From the NCBI GenBank assembly GCA_905178155.1, contig CAJINV010000017.1, positions 736,722 through 800,721 of the forward strand: DNA of 64,000 bases. The letters are read 5' to 3'. Below are positions 50,961-62,500 of this stretch, piece by piece. The translations under genes were made by a program, and so were the position numbers. The stretch's first letter is position 1. Every line of letters starts with the position of its first letter. Under the pieces are notes generated by a model. It searched no databases. It saw only the letters and a list, made by a program, of their open reading frames with translations, and had not been told where the DNA came from. Source of the stretch: Amoebophrya sp. A120 (taxonomy: Eukaryota; Sar; Dinophyceae; Syndiniales; Amoebophryaceae).

Positions 50961-53900
50961 ATGTATTTCACCGCTGCGCACGCGAGCGGCAAGATGGCAA
51001 CTACTCCATCTTCTCCACCGAGCGGCCGTAATGCTAAGAGTCAACAACCGAAACCCAAGCAGGCCTTCGGTGCCTCCGTGCTTCCGCTCGAGCGCGGGTA
51101 TCCGGTCAAGACTCCCACGGACGACTCTATCATCTCCAGCGGGCATCCGAGAAACAAGAAACCGGTTGCAGCAGCGGCAGTCCCAAAGAAAGCGCGGAGG
51201 TCGGTGGCACAGATCATGCAGCAAGGGCACAGAGCTGGAGGCGTACTTCGTGGTCGACCACCTCTGGGGCGCCGGGTAATCGCTACTGAAGAAGAAGACG
51301 ACGAGGACGGCATGTACGGTGGCGTCTTCTACAACGGTGCTCCCTACTACGAGGAGCAACAGAAACGAAGATCGAGGTCATCCTCTGCTCCCCGTGCCGC
51401 ACCATCCACGACGGCTTCCCCAGCGGACGAAGACTATCGACTGTTGCACCAACAGCGGGGCATTTTGCGCCAAGCGGCCCAGTCCGCCTCGCGGCCCTCG
51501 GCTGCGTTGCGTGCAGCAAGCGTCGGAGCAGCGGCGGATCTCAGGTTTTCAGCCGGCGCGCCAGCTATTGGAGCAACAACTTCTAAGCCGGTACTTATCC
51601 CCGGCGGACCGGTTTTGGCGACACAAAGAGCTGCAGCTGGTGCGCAGAAAAACAGTATTAGTACATCTCGCGGTAGGGGTAGCGCAGACGGAGAGGACGA
51701 GGCGAAGAGGAGCACGTCTTCAAAGGCATCCGCAAATAAGACCCGGTCTTTGTCGAGTGACGCAGCACGACGAAACAATACTTCTCGTTCTCGGCCCACG
51801 AGTGTGACTCCGCCGGAGCCGAATGCCAGGGTTCCCACGCGTTTCTACCGTTTTGGATTGGAGCATGACGGGGCAGATGTTGGACAACATCAATTGAAAT
51901 CACGGATCATGGGGACCAAAAGCGCGGACCCGCCAGCCGGTAAAACTGCGAAGCAAAACCGCGTTTCTTTCCTCTATGCGCCGATCCACGCCTCAAAACC
52001 CGCCCAGAAGCGCAAGACCACGACACCGGGGATGAATAATACGACCAACGATAAAAGACAAAGAGCAGCTCCCGGCGCTACATTAGCATCTTCGAGAACG
52101 ACTTCCGCCCTGGGCCGCTTGGCGTCCCTGTTCGACGGCTCGTTTGGGAGGGGCGTCGGGAATGTGATGGCGAAGCAGGAGCAACAAGATAGCGGTGCCA
52201 GTAGTTCCTCAGCTTTTGCTGCTGCTGATGACATCAAGTCAGAATCATCCACCGAAGAGGAAGTTGTGGCCGTTCGCGGACCTTCGGGACAGGTGTACAA
52301 CATGAGAGTCACGGACATTGAAGACTTGAAAATCAACCACAGAAAGAACAAAACCTCAAGAACAGTTTCGGCGCCCGCGAAAAAACTTTCCTCCTGGCAC
52401 TTGCCATCCAACATGGAGATCGGCGGCGCGTGGTCGGAAACCAGTGGGAGTGAACAAGAAGTTCTTGCTACGGAGGATGAGCAAGAGGCTGGTGGCCGAA
52501 CAGTCCGAAATAAGAACGCTTCGCAGCAGCCAGCGAAAATCCAAGTGCAGAAGAACGAACTAATTCTCACAGACGATGCTTCAGACGATGAAGACCATGG
52601 CGACGCGGTGAGTCAGACAGACGCAGCTGTATCGGGGGGAACTACAATCGGTCAGTACCTACGCGGGCCGTGCGGGAAGCGACAGAACAAGCAGAACCAG
52701 AATGATGGTCTGCAAAAAATAAAGAGAACCGCTTTTGTCGCAGCACGGCACCAGACCAACCAGAAGTACCATCTGCGCGGGGCTGGTGGTGGTCTACACA
52801 CAGCGCACGATTTGAAGCAAAAACAAGTCCTCCACCGGGACCACAAAGGAGCTGCAGCACACCATCAACATCTCCGTGGTCCTGTGAAGAAAACCGCCCG
52901 ATTTTTGCCCCCGATTGGTGCCCGCTACCGAACCCCGGAGAGTAGTCCGAAGAGGGACCGCAGTGCAGGACGCGGCGGGATTATTTCATCCCCTGGAGCT
53001 TCTCCGACGCGGCGAAGCGTTGCGCTGCAGCAGAAGAAGATGAAGAGGCTGGTTGTACCCGCAGGGGCGTACCGGACCAGCAAGTCGCAGTCGCAGGAAC
53101 GGCGCCGTAGCCGTTCGTCGTCCCGGGACAGCAGCGCGTTCTTCGTGGATTACGCGGTGCCGCCCGGGGTTTTTGTCCAGGATGAAGCTCGTGTGCAGCA
53201 ACTAGAGCTGTCCTCAGATGGGTCTCGAATGCGAGCAGTAGAACAACCTTCTGGGGTCGTCGTCCGCCCGGTGAAGAAGCGAAGGGCGTCGCCAGGTGGT
53301 ACAACTAGAAGCGCTTCGACGGGTCGTGATCGCAAGCAACTACAGGAGTCCTCCGGACCTATTAACACAGCTTACCCGGCGGTGCACAATAAACTCGAGA
53401 AACAGAAAAAGAAGGCACGGAAGACGAGGCAGAGTTCGACGATGAAAGAAGACCAGCAACAGTTTTTGGACCGGGAATCGCTTCTGCGGTATGTGGAAGA
53501 GGAAAATAGCCAACTACGGGATTTCCACAATCTGTTGAATGACTACGAGTTGTACAATGATAATCTTGCTGTACAACTAGCTAACTCGCTGGACGAAGAT
53601 GAAAAAACTTCGTCGAACACTGTACCTGACAGCGCGACCACCCGACCAGGAGCTGCTGCCACGGTTATAAGGAACAACAAGTACGAGTACCAGAAGATCC
53701 TGGAAGAAGATGAACAAGTTAGAGCTCCTGCAGGTTCAGTCGGAGAAGTTGCTTTGTCGAATTTAGAGCCGTTGGCCCAGGAGGCGAGCGAACTGCAGAT
53801 GTACCGGGAGAAGACGGCCGCAATCCGGAAACGCTTAGCGGACCGGGACGCGCGACTCAGGAGCTCCATGGAGGCCGGGGGTGACGGTAGAAACGACAAG

Positions 53901-56900
53901 AAGGGCATAGTAGACGAGAAAATATCAGAACCCCCCGTCGAGATCGAGATGCGGGACTTGTCGCCGAAAGGCGGCCTGCACGCGTTTCGGGACACGCGGA
54001 TCAGTCAGGAGTCGTTCCACTTGTTGCAGTCCGGTGGGGAAAGAGAGCCCTCGCCGGAAGTAGGACAGGAGATGATGTCATACAACACAAACGAGAATGA
54101 TAACGACTTCGAGGTAGATGGTGAAAACGACGACCAGCAAAGGTTCACAAAAGTATTAACCGATGCGCATGACAATTACGCGCGAAGTAGACTAAATGGT
54201 GCTTCCATGAAGACAGCTGCGAGTCGACCAGGCGGCTTGTCCACAGGAGGTTCAATCACGAGCAAGCCCGGGACGAGAGGAGGTAGCAGTGTCACGTCGC
54301 AAGGAACATCGTCACCATCGAAAGTAGCCGCCCAAGGGCAGCAGCAGGAGCCTGTTACTGCAGTCCGCTCCGGCTTCGTGGAAACCCCGGACGCGGGATT
54401 GGCGCCACCCTTCGCGAAAACCTTGGATCCGCTGAGCCTCACCGGGTTCCTTCTGAATACCCTGTGCTCCCGCTTCACCCTGCAGCGGTTGCTGAACTTG
54501 ATCTCGCTCGGCGCCTGTCTCTGTGTGCTGGTCTCGAGCTACCCAGAGCTGCTCGCGACGCCGAAATTGAACGTTATCCGCTTCATGGAAGAGGGAAGAA
54601 GCACCGCTGCATCAACTACTTCTTCTTTCGCCGAGCGGGTTTTGGGCTTTCAGAAGCAAATTTTGGACCAGGAGAAAATTTTCCTGCCGGAAAATGGGAG
54701 CTACTTTGTGGAAAATTTGAGCAATTTCCGAGACGCTTTGCGCTGGCTGGTGACGCCCAGCTTTGGCTCATCTTCAGCAAAAGACCTCGAGTTCGAGGAA
54801 AGAAACAAACAGAGAAATATACTCGCGTCAAATGAGAAAGCAACGGGGATGCCGGCGCCGGGGGATGGGAGAGTGGTCCACTGGTTGCACACACCGGCTT
54901 CAAAGCACGAGCTAGACCAGCAGAAGGAATTCTTGCAGCCGTGGTCCTCTTCGACTTCTGCATCTGCCAAACCGACCTCCCACCCCGCAGAGCCCATCGC
55001 CCCCAGCCCGGTGGAGTCGAGGGGAAGTAGAAATATATCAGAGCAGGAGGAACTACAACTACATCAAATGGTGGGTAGTTCGAAGAACGTTGTTGAGGCT
55101 GGTAATCGTATTTCGGTGGAAACAAGCGAAAGTGGCCGTGGCGAAGAAGTAGAAGCGACGTCGACCACTTCAGGACCGAATTTGAGCACTGGTGTTTCGC
55201 AGGCGGCAACGTCTACGGTGGCAGTTCTTGATAAGGAGAACAAGGTCGAAGAGCACTTGAACACGCCAGATAGCATCAATTTCTACCCCGAGCCCTGGTT
55301 GGAGAAGGCGGGCAAGCAGGTCTTCGCGTGGCTGCTCGGGACGGATTACTTTCCACGACTGGTAGAAGATGAACTACATCATCAAAGCAGTTCTAGTACA
55401 ACAAGTCGACGAAATTCTAGCAGTAGTGAGGAATATTCCACAAGTTCCACCGCGCCCGGCGCTGCAGCAGGATCATCGGGACGGCCAGGAAGAACAACAT
55501 CAAGAAACACCGCAAGTACACGATCGACAGGAAGTAGCGTGCCTTGGATGGAGTACATTTCGAAACTATCCTCCACTTCTCCCTACAGTTCGAGGAACCC
55601 CGATGACACCTGGGGAAACGGATTTTGGAGGTATGTGAAAGAACACAGCGGGGGACAAGGATCACCAACATCTACAACTTCCGGCGAGAAGAATGTTAAG
55701 AATTCATCATCTTCATCAGCCGCCGGAAGGAGAGAAACAAAGTCAAATTCTACTCCAGCAAAGCCCACCGCGGCGGCAAGTGCGATTCTGCATGTTGACG
55801 GGGATCTTCACGCGGCCCACGTCGAGGAAGATATTGCGCAGCAAGCTGCTAGTGCCGAATCTTTATCCGGGACATCATCATCTTCACCATCGAGTAGAGT
55901 GGTAGAAACAAGAACTCGGGAAGATCAAGAGCAGGATCAACATCTGAGCCCTTCCGTCGAGGAAGCCGCTAGAAGTGGTACGACAACCATGACCACCAGC
56001 ACCGAACAGGGAATAGCAGAGGAGACGCCTTCAAGCGCTGTCAAGAAGATAAAGATTGAAGACAAGGAGGGTGCTTATTCTACCGGCAGGGGGCCGCTTT
56101 TACTGATCTTTTGGGCGTTTGTCACGGCGTCGTTGTTACGCGGCCTGCGGGAGGTCGCTGGGGTGGGGGAACGCCAAGCGCGCGGGACCGAGGAAGAAGT
56201 GGAGGACCCTGGTAAGCTGATCATGCTGGGATAGCTGCGTCGTGTTCACTTTTTGAAAAGTTTCATATCAATCCTGTATCATGCGATCCTTAGCCTTATG
56301 TCGTAAGTAGGTATGTTGCTTCTCATCTGTTCTTACTAGCTGAGATTGGTGATCATACTCATACATAATGATGAGTTGCAAATTGAAGTGCCGTGTAATA
56401 TCTCCCTACAGGCCTGCAAAACCAGCAGCAACGGGACAATCGTGACAATGAGGAAGTAGAAGACTCTAACTCTTCCGATGAGCCGCCAGAAGAGGAAGAC
56501 TCAGTCTCAGACGAAGACGACGCAAACGCCGAGAATTACAGCACCACGAAAATGACAACGTCATCACGAGTGAACAAAGGTCCGCGAGAATCAGCGGCTG
56601 AGCAGGCTGGACCGGCAGGTGTTGACCAAGAAAAAGAATCTTCAGTCGACACCGTCCCTGACCGCGTGAGCGGTGACGAGATCTCCTCAAATGAGCCTAG
56701 ACCATCAGCAAACCTACCGAGTGCAACAAGTTCTGGTGCTGGCCGTTTATCCAGAGGCGCCGAAGGCGTTACGGGCGGTCGTAGTGTCTCAAAAACGCAA
56801 TCGAGTACGACTTCCCCACCGGCGGTGCAGGCGGAGGAGCTGAGTATCTTGGTCCAGGATGCGCCGAACATGAATGGCCGAAGGTGCAACTGGAACTGCT

Positions 56901-56908
56901 CCGCTTGA
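50961..56908 (+). CDS. Large basic low-complexity protein with two C-terminal membrane segments, unknown
   Basis: Two exons, 50961-56211 and 56412-56908, joined GT-AG in phase 1 (Gly-Leu-Gln-Asn-Gln), total 1915 residues. An in-frame ATG at 50994 is an alternative start. The first about 1150 residues are basic and Ser/Arg/Gly-rich with RS-like tracts (RRRSRSSSRDSSAFF) and one likely coiled coil (about residues 830-875, DRESLLRYVEEENSQLRDFH). Hydrophobic helix 1 (LLNLISLGACLCVLVSSYPE) lies near residue 1180, and helix 2 (PLLLIFWAFVTASLL) near 1720. Between them is a Ser/Thr-rich linker containing two short conserved-looking blocks (FYPEPWLEKAGKQVFAWLLG; GNGFWRYVKEH). Exon 2 encodes an acidic tail. 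A nuclear-envelope or endomembrane scaffold would fit, but no family is recognised. Confidence 0.7.
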
Positions 56909-57835
56909 ATCTGAAACGTAAAACCAAAAACTTCAAACTCAATTATACCTATGTAAAATTGCGCGCGGTTTCAAACATGTTCTTCTCTCGTAATAGATCT
57001 CGATCTTTTTTTTTTTTTTCACGAGTCATGCTGTACTATCCCTTGATAAATTACTAGTGCTACCCAACCCAAAAACGGAGATGGCGGAAAGCAATTATGT
57101 TTCTGTTGCTTTCAAATAAATCCGTGGCCAGGGAACTGTACAGTTCCGCTATATTAATACTAGCCAGGTATTGATATTGTAAGATGAACGACGAAATAGA
57201 AATAAGGTCGTCCCACTCCCCCCAACACAAGAATTCCACACAACCCCGCGCGACAAGAAGGAAATGTCACGCCCCACCCACCTGATACCTACATCAACCA
57301 GGCTTCTACAACTAAATATCTGTTCTTGTTCAAGATGCAGCAGTTGCCACGGTGCGGTGTGGTGTTCGAGTTGTTAAATCTTCGCGTAGTTGCTGGTCGT
57401 TTCTGTATCTGTTCGTCTGTGAAGACCAAGGACGGATGGCGATTTGTCGTGTTTACTTCAGGGCTGATGATGATGTCAATGTGCAAGATGACCAGGACGA
57501 GACGGTGAAGGAGCTAGTCGGTTCTCTTCCTCTCCATGGTCTTTCGAGGAACTTCAGAAATGTGTCAGTAGAAAGAAACGTCGCGGCATGAGCCGATGTC
57601 AGGGGAAAATAGATCGAGAAAAAGGTCAAGGATGGAAGATGGTCGCAGACGGAGTATTAAAGTGATGCGAACGGAAAAGTTTGGGCTCCTCCCTGCGACA
57701 GACATCTCTTATTTTTCTTTCTGGTCGAGATGTGAAAGTTCCACGCGTCTCGCGCTGCACTAAGCGTCGCGAACAAAATTTGAGTGTCACTTGACAATTT
57801 TATCTTAATCTTCAAGCCACCCAGCTGGAAAAGCG
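56909..57835. other. Intergenic, nothing recognisable
   Basis: It includes a poly-T run (57007-57020) preceded by TAATAGATCTCGATC. Short frames only. It leads into the direct-repeat-bounded GC-rich block. Confidence 0.5.
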
Positions 57836-57902
57836 CACGCAACTCATGTCCAAATGAAATCATGCGCGGTCGTAGAGAGTGGTGGGTGTTTCATCTTGTA
57901 TA
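57836..57902 (+). repeat. 67-bp direct repeat, left copy
   Basis: It begins CACGCAACTCATGTCCAAAT and ends TTTCATCTTGTATA. It is identical to 59431-59497 except for T versus C at base 38. Directly after it, GTGGTGGGTNTTTCATCTTG and GCGATTTTTATTTT each recur once (57880-57960), a local tandem duplication not present at the right copy. Confidence 0.9.
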
Positions 57903-57959
57903 TTACTTAGGCGATTTTTATTTTAGTGGTGGGTCTTTCATCTTGTGCGATTTTTATTT

Positions 57960-59160
57960 TGGTATGCGTGCCCGGGTAGCAAGGCAGCTGACAAAAAGCC
58001 CTCGGCGGGCCGGTTCCTCCGCGGGGCCGGACCTCCGGACGGAGCTCTGCGGCCCGGGTGGCTCTTTCTGGCCTGCTCCGGCTAACGAGCTGGGTGCGAG
58101 CAAGCTTTGGCGGTGGCAGCGTGCGTTGATCAGACTCGCGCCCCCGCCAACCCCTGCCCGTTGTCACAGGCGTAGCTGCGTCTTGGGGGTTCGCCTTCTT
58201 TTGGGGCCGCCCAGAGCGGTTTTTCCCGGGTCGCTCGACGCCTGTTCCCCAAGCCCCTCCCTGGCGTGCCCAGAAAGGAAAAACGCTCCGCGCCCGCGCC
58301 CCTTCCATGGCAGGCCCGAAAAATTTTTTGTTTTCGCGCGGCCCGTTTCTCGGGCTCGCGAAGTGCCGACTTTGCGATCAGAGCGGAGAAACAGCTGCTG
58401 TGCAGGTGTTTCTTCGGAGAAACACCTGCGCAGCAGCTGTTTCTCCGATCAGATCGCGAAATGTGGCGAGGAAAAACCCGCCGGACCCGATTGCCTCGCT
58501 TTCTCTGGAGAGGGTCCTCTGGCGGTGGCGCGCCGCAATATTTGCCAGGAGGCCGCGCAGTGACCAGCTGCGCAAAATGGCGGGCCTGCACTCACCGCGC
58601 AGTCTGCGCCTGGGGCTGGGGATCTTCGTCATGCGTGCCTGGCGGCCGTGCCTAGCGCCGACCAACGCTCAGCCAGCGCCGCAGAGCCCGCCCTCCATCG
58701 CCGGAAGGGGGCGGGACTACAGCCATTTTGCCGCCCCCCCTTTATCCCGCAGGCCTCTTGCCCGCGCGACGAGCAGTCCGCGCCATGAATCGGGCTGCCA
58801 CCGCAGCGGCTTGCCAGGCCGGCCGCATCCAGCCAGCGGCAGACCACACACAGGGGCGCAGCGCCCGCCTGCCTTTTTCTGTGCCTTGCGCCGGCTGCCC
58901 GCGCTCTCCACACACGGGCAGCATGCTCGAACGGGGCCGAGGGCGCCGGAGCTGTTGCGCTGGCCACGCGTGCAGCTTCGCAGCGGCGTGGGCGTTGCAG
59001 CAGCACCGCGCGGCGTAGGTGTAGTCGGCCCCTTGCCTGCGATGCGGCAATGGGCAGTCTCCATGGGTGTGCCTGTGGTGGTGGCTTCGCTGGTTCTGGT
59101 AGCTAGTTTTGAGATTGGGGGCGCAGCGTTTGGGGTTTGCGCCTAGCTTGCGTGGCCGTG
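57960..59160. other. GC-rich block, possible large mobile insertion
   Basis: Composition changes abruptly from AT-rich flanks to a very GC-rich block, and all six frames become open because of it. Translations are Arg/Pro/Ala-rich without motifs, so I call no gene. It contains the 30-bp hairpin described separately and other small palindromes. Lying between two 67-bp direct repeats, it looks like an inserted or duplicated segment. Sequence to 59430 continues moderately GC-rich. Confidence 0.55.
58384..58447 (+). repeat. 30-bp-stem hairpin in the GC-rich block
   Basis: Left arm 58384-58413 begins CGGAGAAACAGCTGCTG, loop TCGG, right arm 58418-58447 ends CAGCAGCTGTTTCTCCG. All 30 positions pair, with one T-G wobble. 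The outer bases GCGATC / GATCGC extend the pairing further after a small bulge. It is the most stable single hairpin I found. Confidence 0.9.
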
Positions 59161-59430
59161 TGCCCACCCCACCCAGGTGCGATTAGTTAGACGCAACAGC
59201 CAGCCCGCATTGCAAATTGCCTGGGCTTGTGGGGCCGGTCCGGCGGCGTCGGACTTACTCGCCCGGTGTGCGAAACCATTCGGCGCCATGTGTCGCCCCC
59301 ACGGATCTAGCTCGATGTCGGTGGCTGTGGCATCGTGATTGCGCGCGGCTCCCGGCACTATTGAACGAGCCCATTTTTCGATCATGATCGAACTCGCGAT
59401 GGTACCGCAACGGATGAGTGTCCATCCATA

Positions 59431-59497
59431 CACGCAACTCATGTCCAAATGAAATCATGCGCGGTCGCAGAGAGTGGTGGGTGTTTCATCTTGTATA
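59431..59497 (+). repeat. 67-bp direct repeat, right copy
   Basis: Matches 57836-57902 with one mismatch. It ends 80 bases before the start codon of the next gene, so it may lie in that gene's 5' untranslated region or promoter. Confidence 0.9.
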
Positions 59498-59576
59498 CTA
59501 GGCAACGCCGCGTCCTGTTTGCCCGCGATCATCTCTGTCCTAGCGCGAGAGACCACCGGGAACGAGCACGACGACC

Positions 59577-62500
59577 ATGTCTTCAGCCATAGTACACGAG
59601 CGCGCGAATTCACCCGACGCCATCTCGGCCAGTGGTGGCACCATTTACTTTTCTTCGTGCAAGAAAAAGACGCCTGCTGCACCTGCAGGCGCGGTCGTCG
59701 CGGACGAGAATGCTCTTGACGACGACAGGATGCACGACGTTGATGAAGCGGCCTCTCGTGGTTCGCAACAGAAGTCTTTTGCACGATCAGGGACGAAGCG
59801 CCGCAGGCTGGAAGGGGACTTCAATGAAGCGGCGGCCGAGGACAGAAAGAGAGAGGAAGACCAGGATTATTCACAAGCGCAAGCCGGACAGGGAGCCGGT
59901 AAGACGAACAATTGGTAGATACCAACTGACAAACATCAAGCTGCGTTCAATAGTAGACGTGCCTCTAGCTCCCTGGTTTATTTTTCACGTTGAGTATCAG
60001 TATGTTCTCTTTTCTCGTTGAATCTGATTTTGTTATTCTTCATCCCTAGTACGAGTACCCGTAAAAGGAAAAGTAGCTGCCTTTGAGGAGAGGTAAAAGA
60101 AGTAGACGAGCCAACTTTTCCGAAATTGCAAACAGGTCTCGACGTCAACACCTCGTCCAGAGAGATTCATCTCCAGAAAACGAGCATCGCTATCGAGCAG
60201 TCCTCAGCGGCGCAAAACGAACTTTGCGGGAGAAAAGTGTCTTCTCAGGGCGGGGGAGCTGGCGGAGCAACGGGGGATGAAGTTGTAGTATCAAGTGGTA
60301 TAATCGTGCTTGATAACAGCCACGGCGAGCCGCCCGACGACCCCGTGGACGATAAGGGGGATAGTAGTAAGAAGAAGCCGAGGAAGCTTCTGAAGCGGCA
60401 TCGGAAAGTTAACGGAGGCAGCACCTGGGACCTGCACGAAAGGGACGATTTGCTTGATCTCGATCATTTGCCATCTTCGCAAAAAGCCCTGCGATTGGAT
60501 CTGGAACACAAAAAAACAGGCACAGTGAACAGGATAAAAAGCGCGCAAAACAGAGTGAATAGATCTGCTCTTCGAGGAGATCAGAAAGTAACTCTATCCG
60601 ATGTCGACTTCATCGAGGAACAACATCACCAAGCGACCAGTGCGAAGAAGCAGAAGAAGCAGTTGCAGCGTTCGTCTTCTAGAAAAGTACGGCTGCAACA
60701 GGAGGAAAGCCAAGAAATACACCAGCCGCTGTCGTTATCAAAACACAAGCGTTTGCGCACCCATCCGTCTACCGTGTCGAGCGCAGCGGTGAGTCACAAA
60801 TCCCTGGCAGCACAACAACACCTGGACCGAGAAGACACGACGCCGATCCCCTTTCCCCTGCGCTTTAGCACCATCGTGTCTGCAGATACGGCGACAGAAG
60901 CTTTTCGCGAGGTGCTGCAACTTTTGATGAACCTCCAGGCCGGAAACGAGAAGGAAAACGGCTGGTATCCTTTTGTGAAGGAGGAACTTTTGAAGGAAGT
61001 GCTGAACATACGCGCGGACGGGTGCCGTGACGCTGAACAGCGAGAGGCTGATGTGATGAAAAATGTTGATATCACGACGCCCGCTAGTGGTACTTCTAGA
61101 CGAGGCGCTGCTGGTGGTCGAAGCAACGGAATTTTCTTATCCACGGAAAGAACCGAAATCACCCAGAAACACAACGTCCCCACCCGCTTGCATCAGCTCG
61201 TGAACAGACGAGAGAACAAGAAGTCGCACCTGAACGCGACCGGCGTCACCGTCCTGGCGCCGGAGCCTTCGCGCGATTCCGCCACGGTAGTTCGGGAAAG
61301 CGGGTTTCGTGTCGCGAGGCTGTTTCTGAACGACTGCGGGTTTACGGAGGATTTGTTCTTCAACGCGGGCCTTTTTCTCGACCCGGCCACCGAGCCCACC
61401 GCCGCGCTCGGGTCATCTACCTGGTCCGGCCGGGGGCAGGCGTGGGAAAAAATCTGGAACGGGGATCCGATCGTGCGCCGATTGCGGCGGGAGCTGTGCC
61501 GACCGGGACACGCGCGAAACTCGCTTACTTGCTACGACTACGACCATTTTCGCTGGGACGTGTTTGCGATCGAGATCCTGGAGAACGCAAAAAGTAAAAG
61601 GCCACTTTCTGATGGGTCCCTGAACAACGGAGTATGTACAACAGAGGAAGATCATTATGCAGCGTCTAGGGCTCGTCCTCTTCTCACGACATCCTCGTTG
61701 AGCGTAATTCCTTTTTCCTACGACAATAAGCCCAAAATCTTCCCGTCCGCGCAGGTTCCTGCCGACTGGCTCGCGGCTGCGCTGATTCTCTCCGGAAAAT
61801 TCCGCGCACGGATCCGAGACGTGATACAGAACCAAAACGAGAAAAACTTGCTGGAGGTAACCATGGACCGCTGTGCAAGCACGGTGATTAAGAACAAAGA
61901 ACCAAGCAAGCAGTGGCGGAAGGCGGTGTTAGTGGCGGACTTGACGCTCGCTTGTGCGACGGAAACCACGGTCGCACGCGAAGAGGAAAAGCAAAAGGAT
62001 AGTAACCATGAGGAGAAGAACAATAAAACCACAACACCGATGACTACTCAAAGAAGCCTGGACGCGCTCGACGCGGGACAGCTCGCTGCCAGTGCAGTCG
62101 GGCATTTTCTGGAGTTCGGAAATTTTGCCCCCGAGCGCCTCTCCAGCGTCGCAGCGATGCTGTTCGCCCCCTGGGTCCAGGTCGATCATGTCTTTGTTGG
62201 TACTGTTTTGCCCCTCGTATTCGGCCGGAGTGCGGTGGACGTGTTTGCGAGGGGCGTTGCGGAGGCGGGGAAGGCGGTTCTGGCGAAAGAGATGAATTCG
62301 GGAGGCTTATTCACGGACAAGAAGACTCTAGGAAGGCTTGATCAGGAAGAAGGACAAGGAGGAGTCAAGAAAGCAGAAGGGGATGACATGGCTGCATATG
62401 CAAAGATAGCGGCTGCCTCACCGCAGGTGGAACACCCAGCTACTGCCACCGCCCCGACCGCCCCCACCAGTGCCGATCTGGTGCAGGTGATTTTGGAAAA

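Noticed and set aside
58307-59146. 279-codon and overlapping open frames in the GC-rich block
   Set aside because: All six frames are open because stop codons are rare at this composition. Translations are Arg/Pro/Ala-rich without motifs.
57836-59497. LTR retrotransposon bounded by the 67-bp repeats
   Set aside because: The repeats are too short for typical LTRs and the interior shows no gag, protease, reverse transcriptase or integrase motifs.
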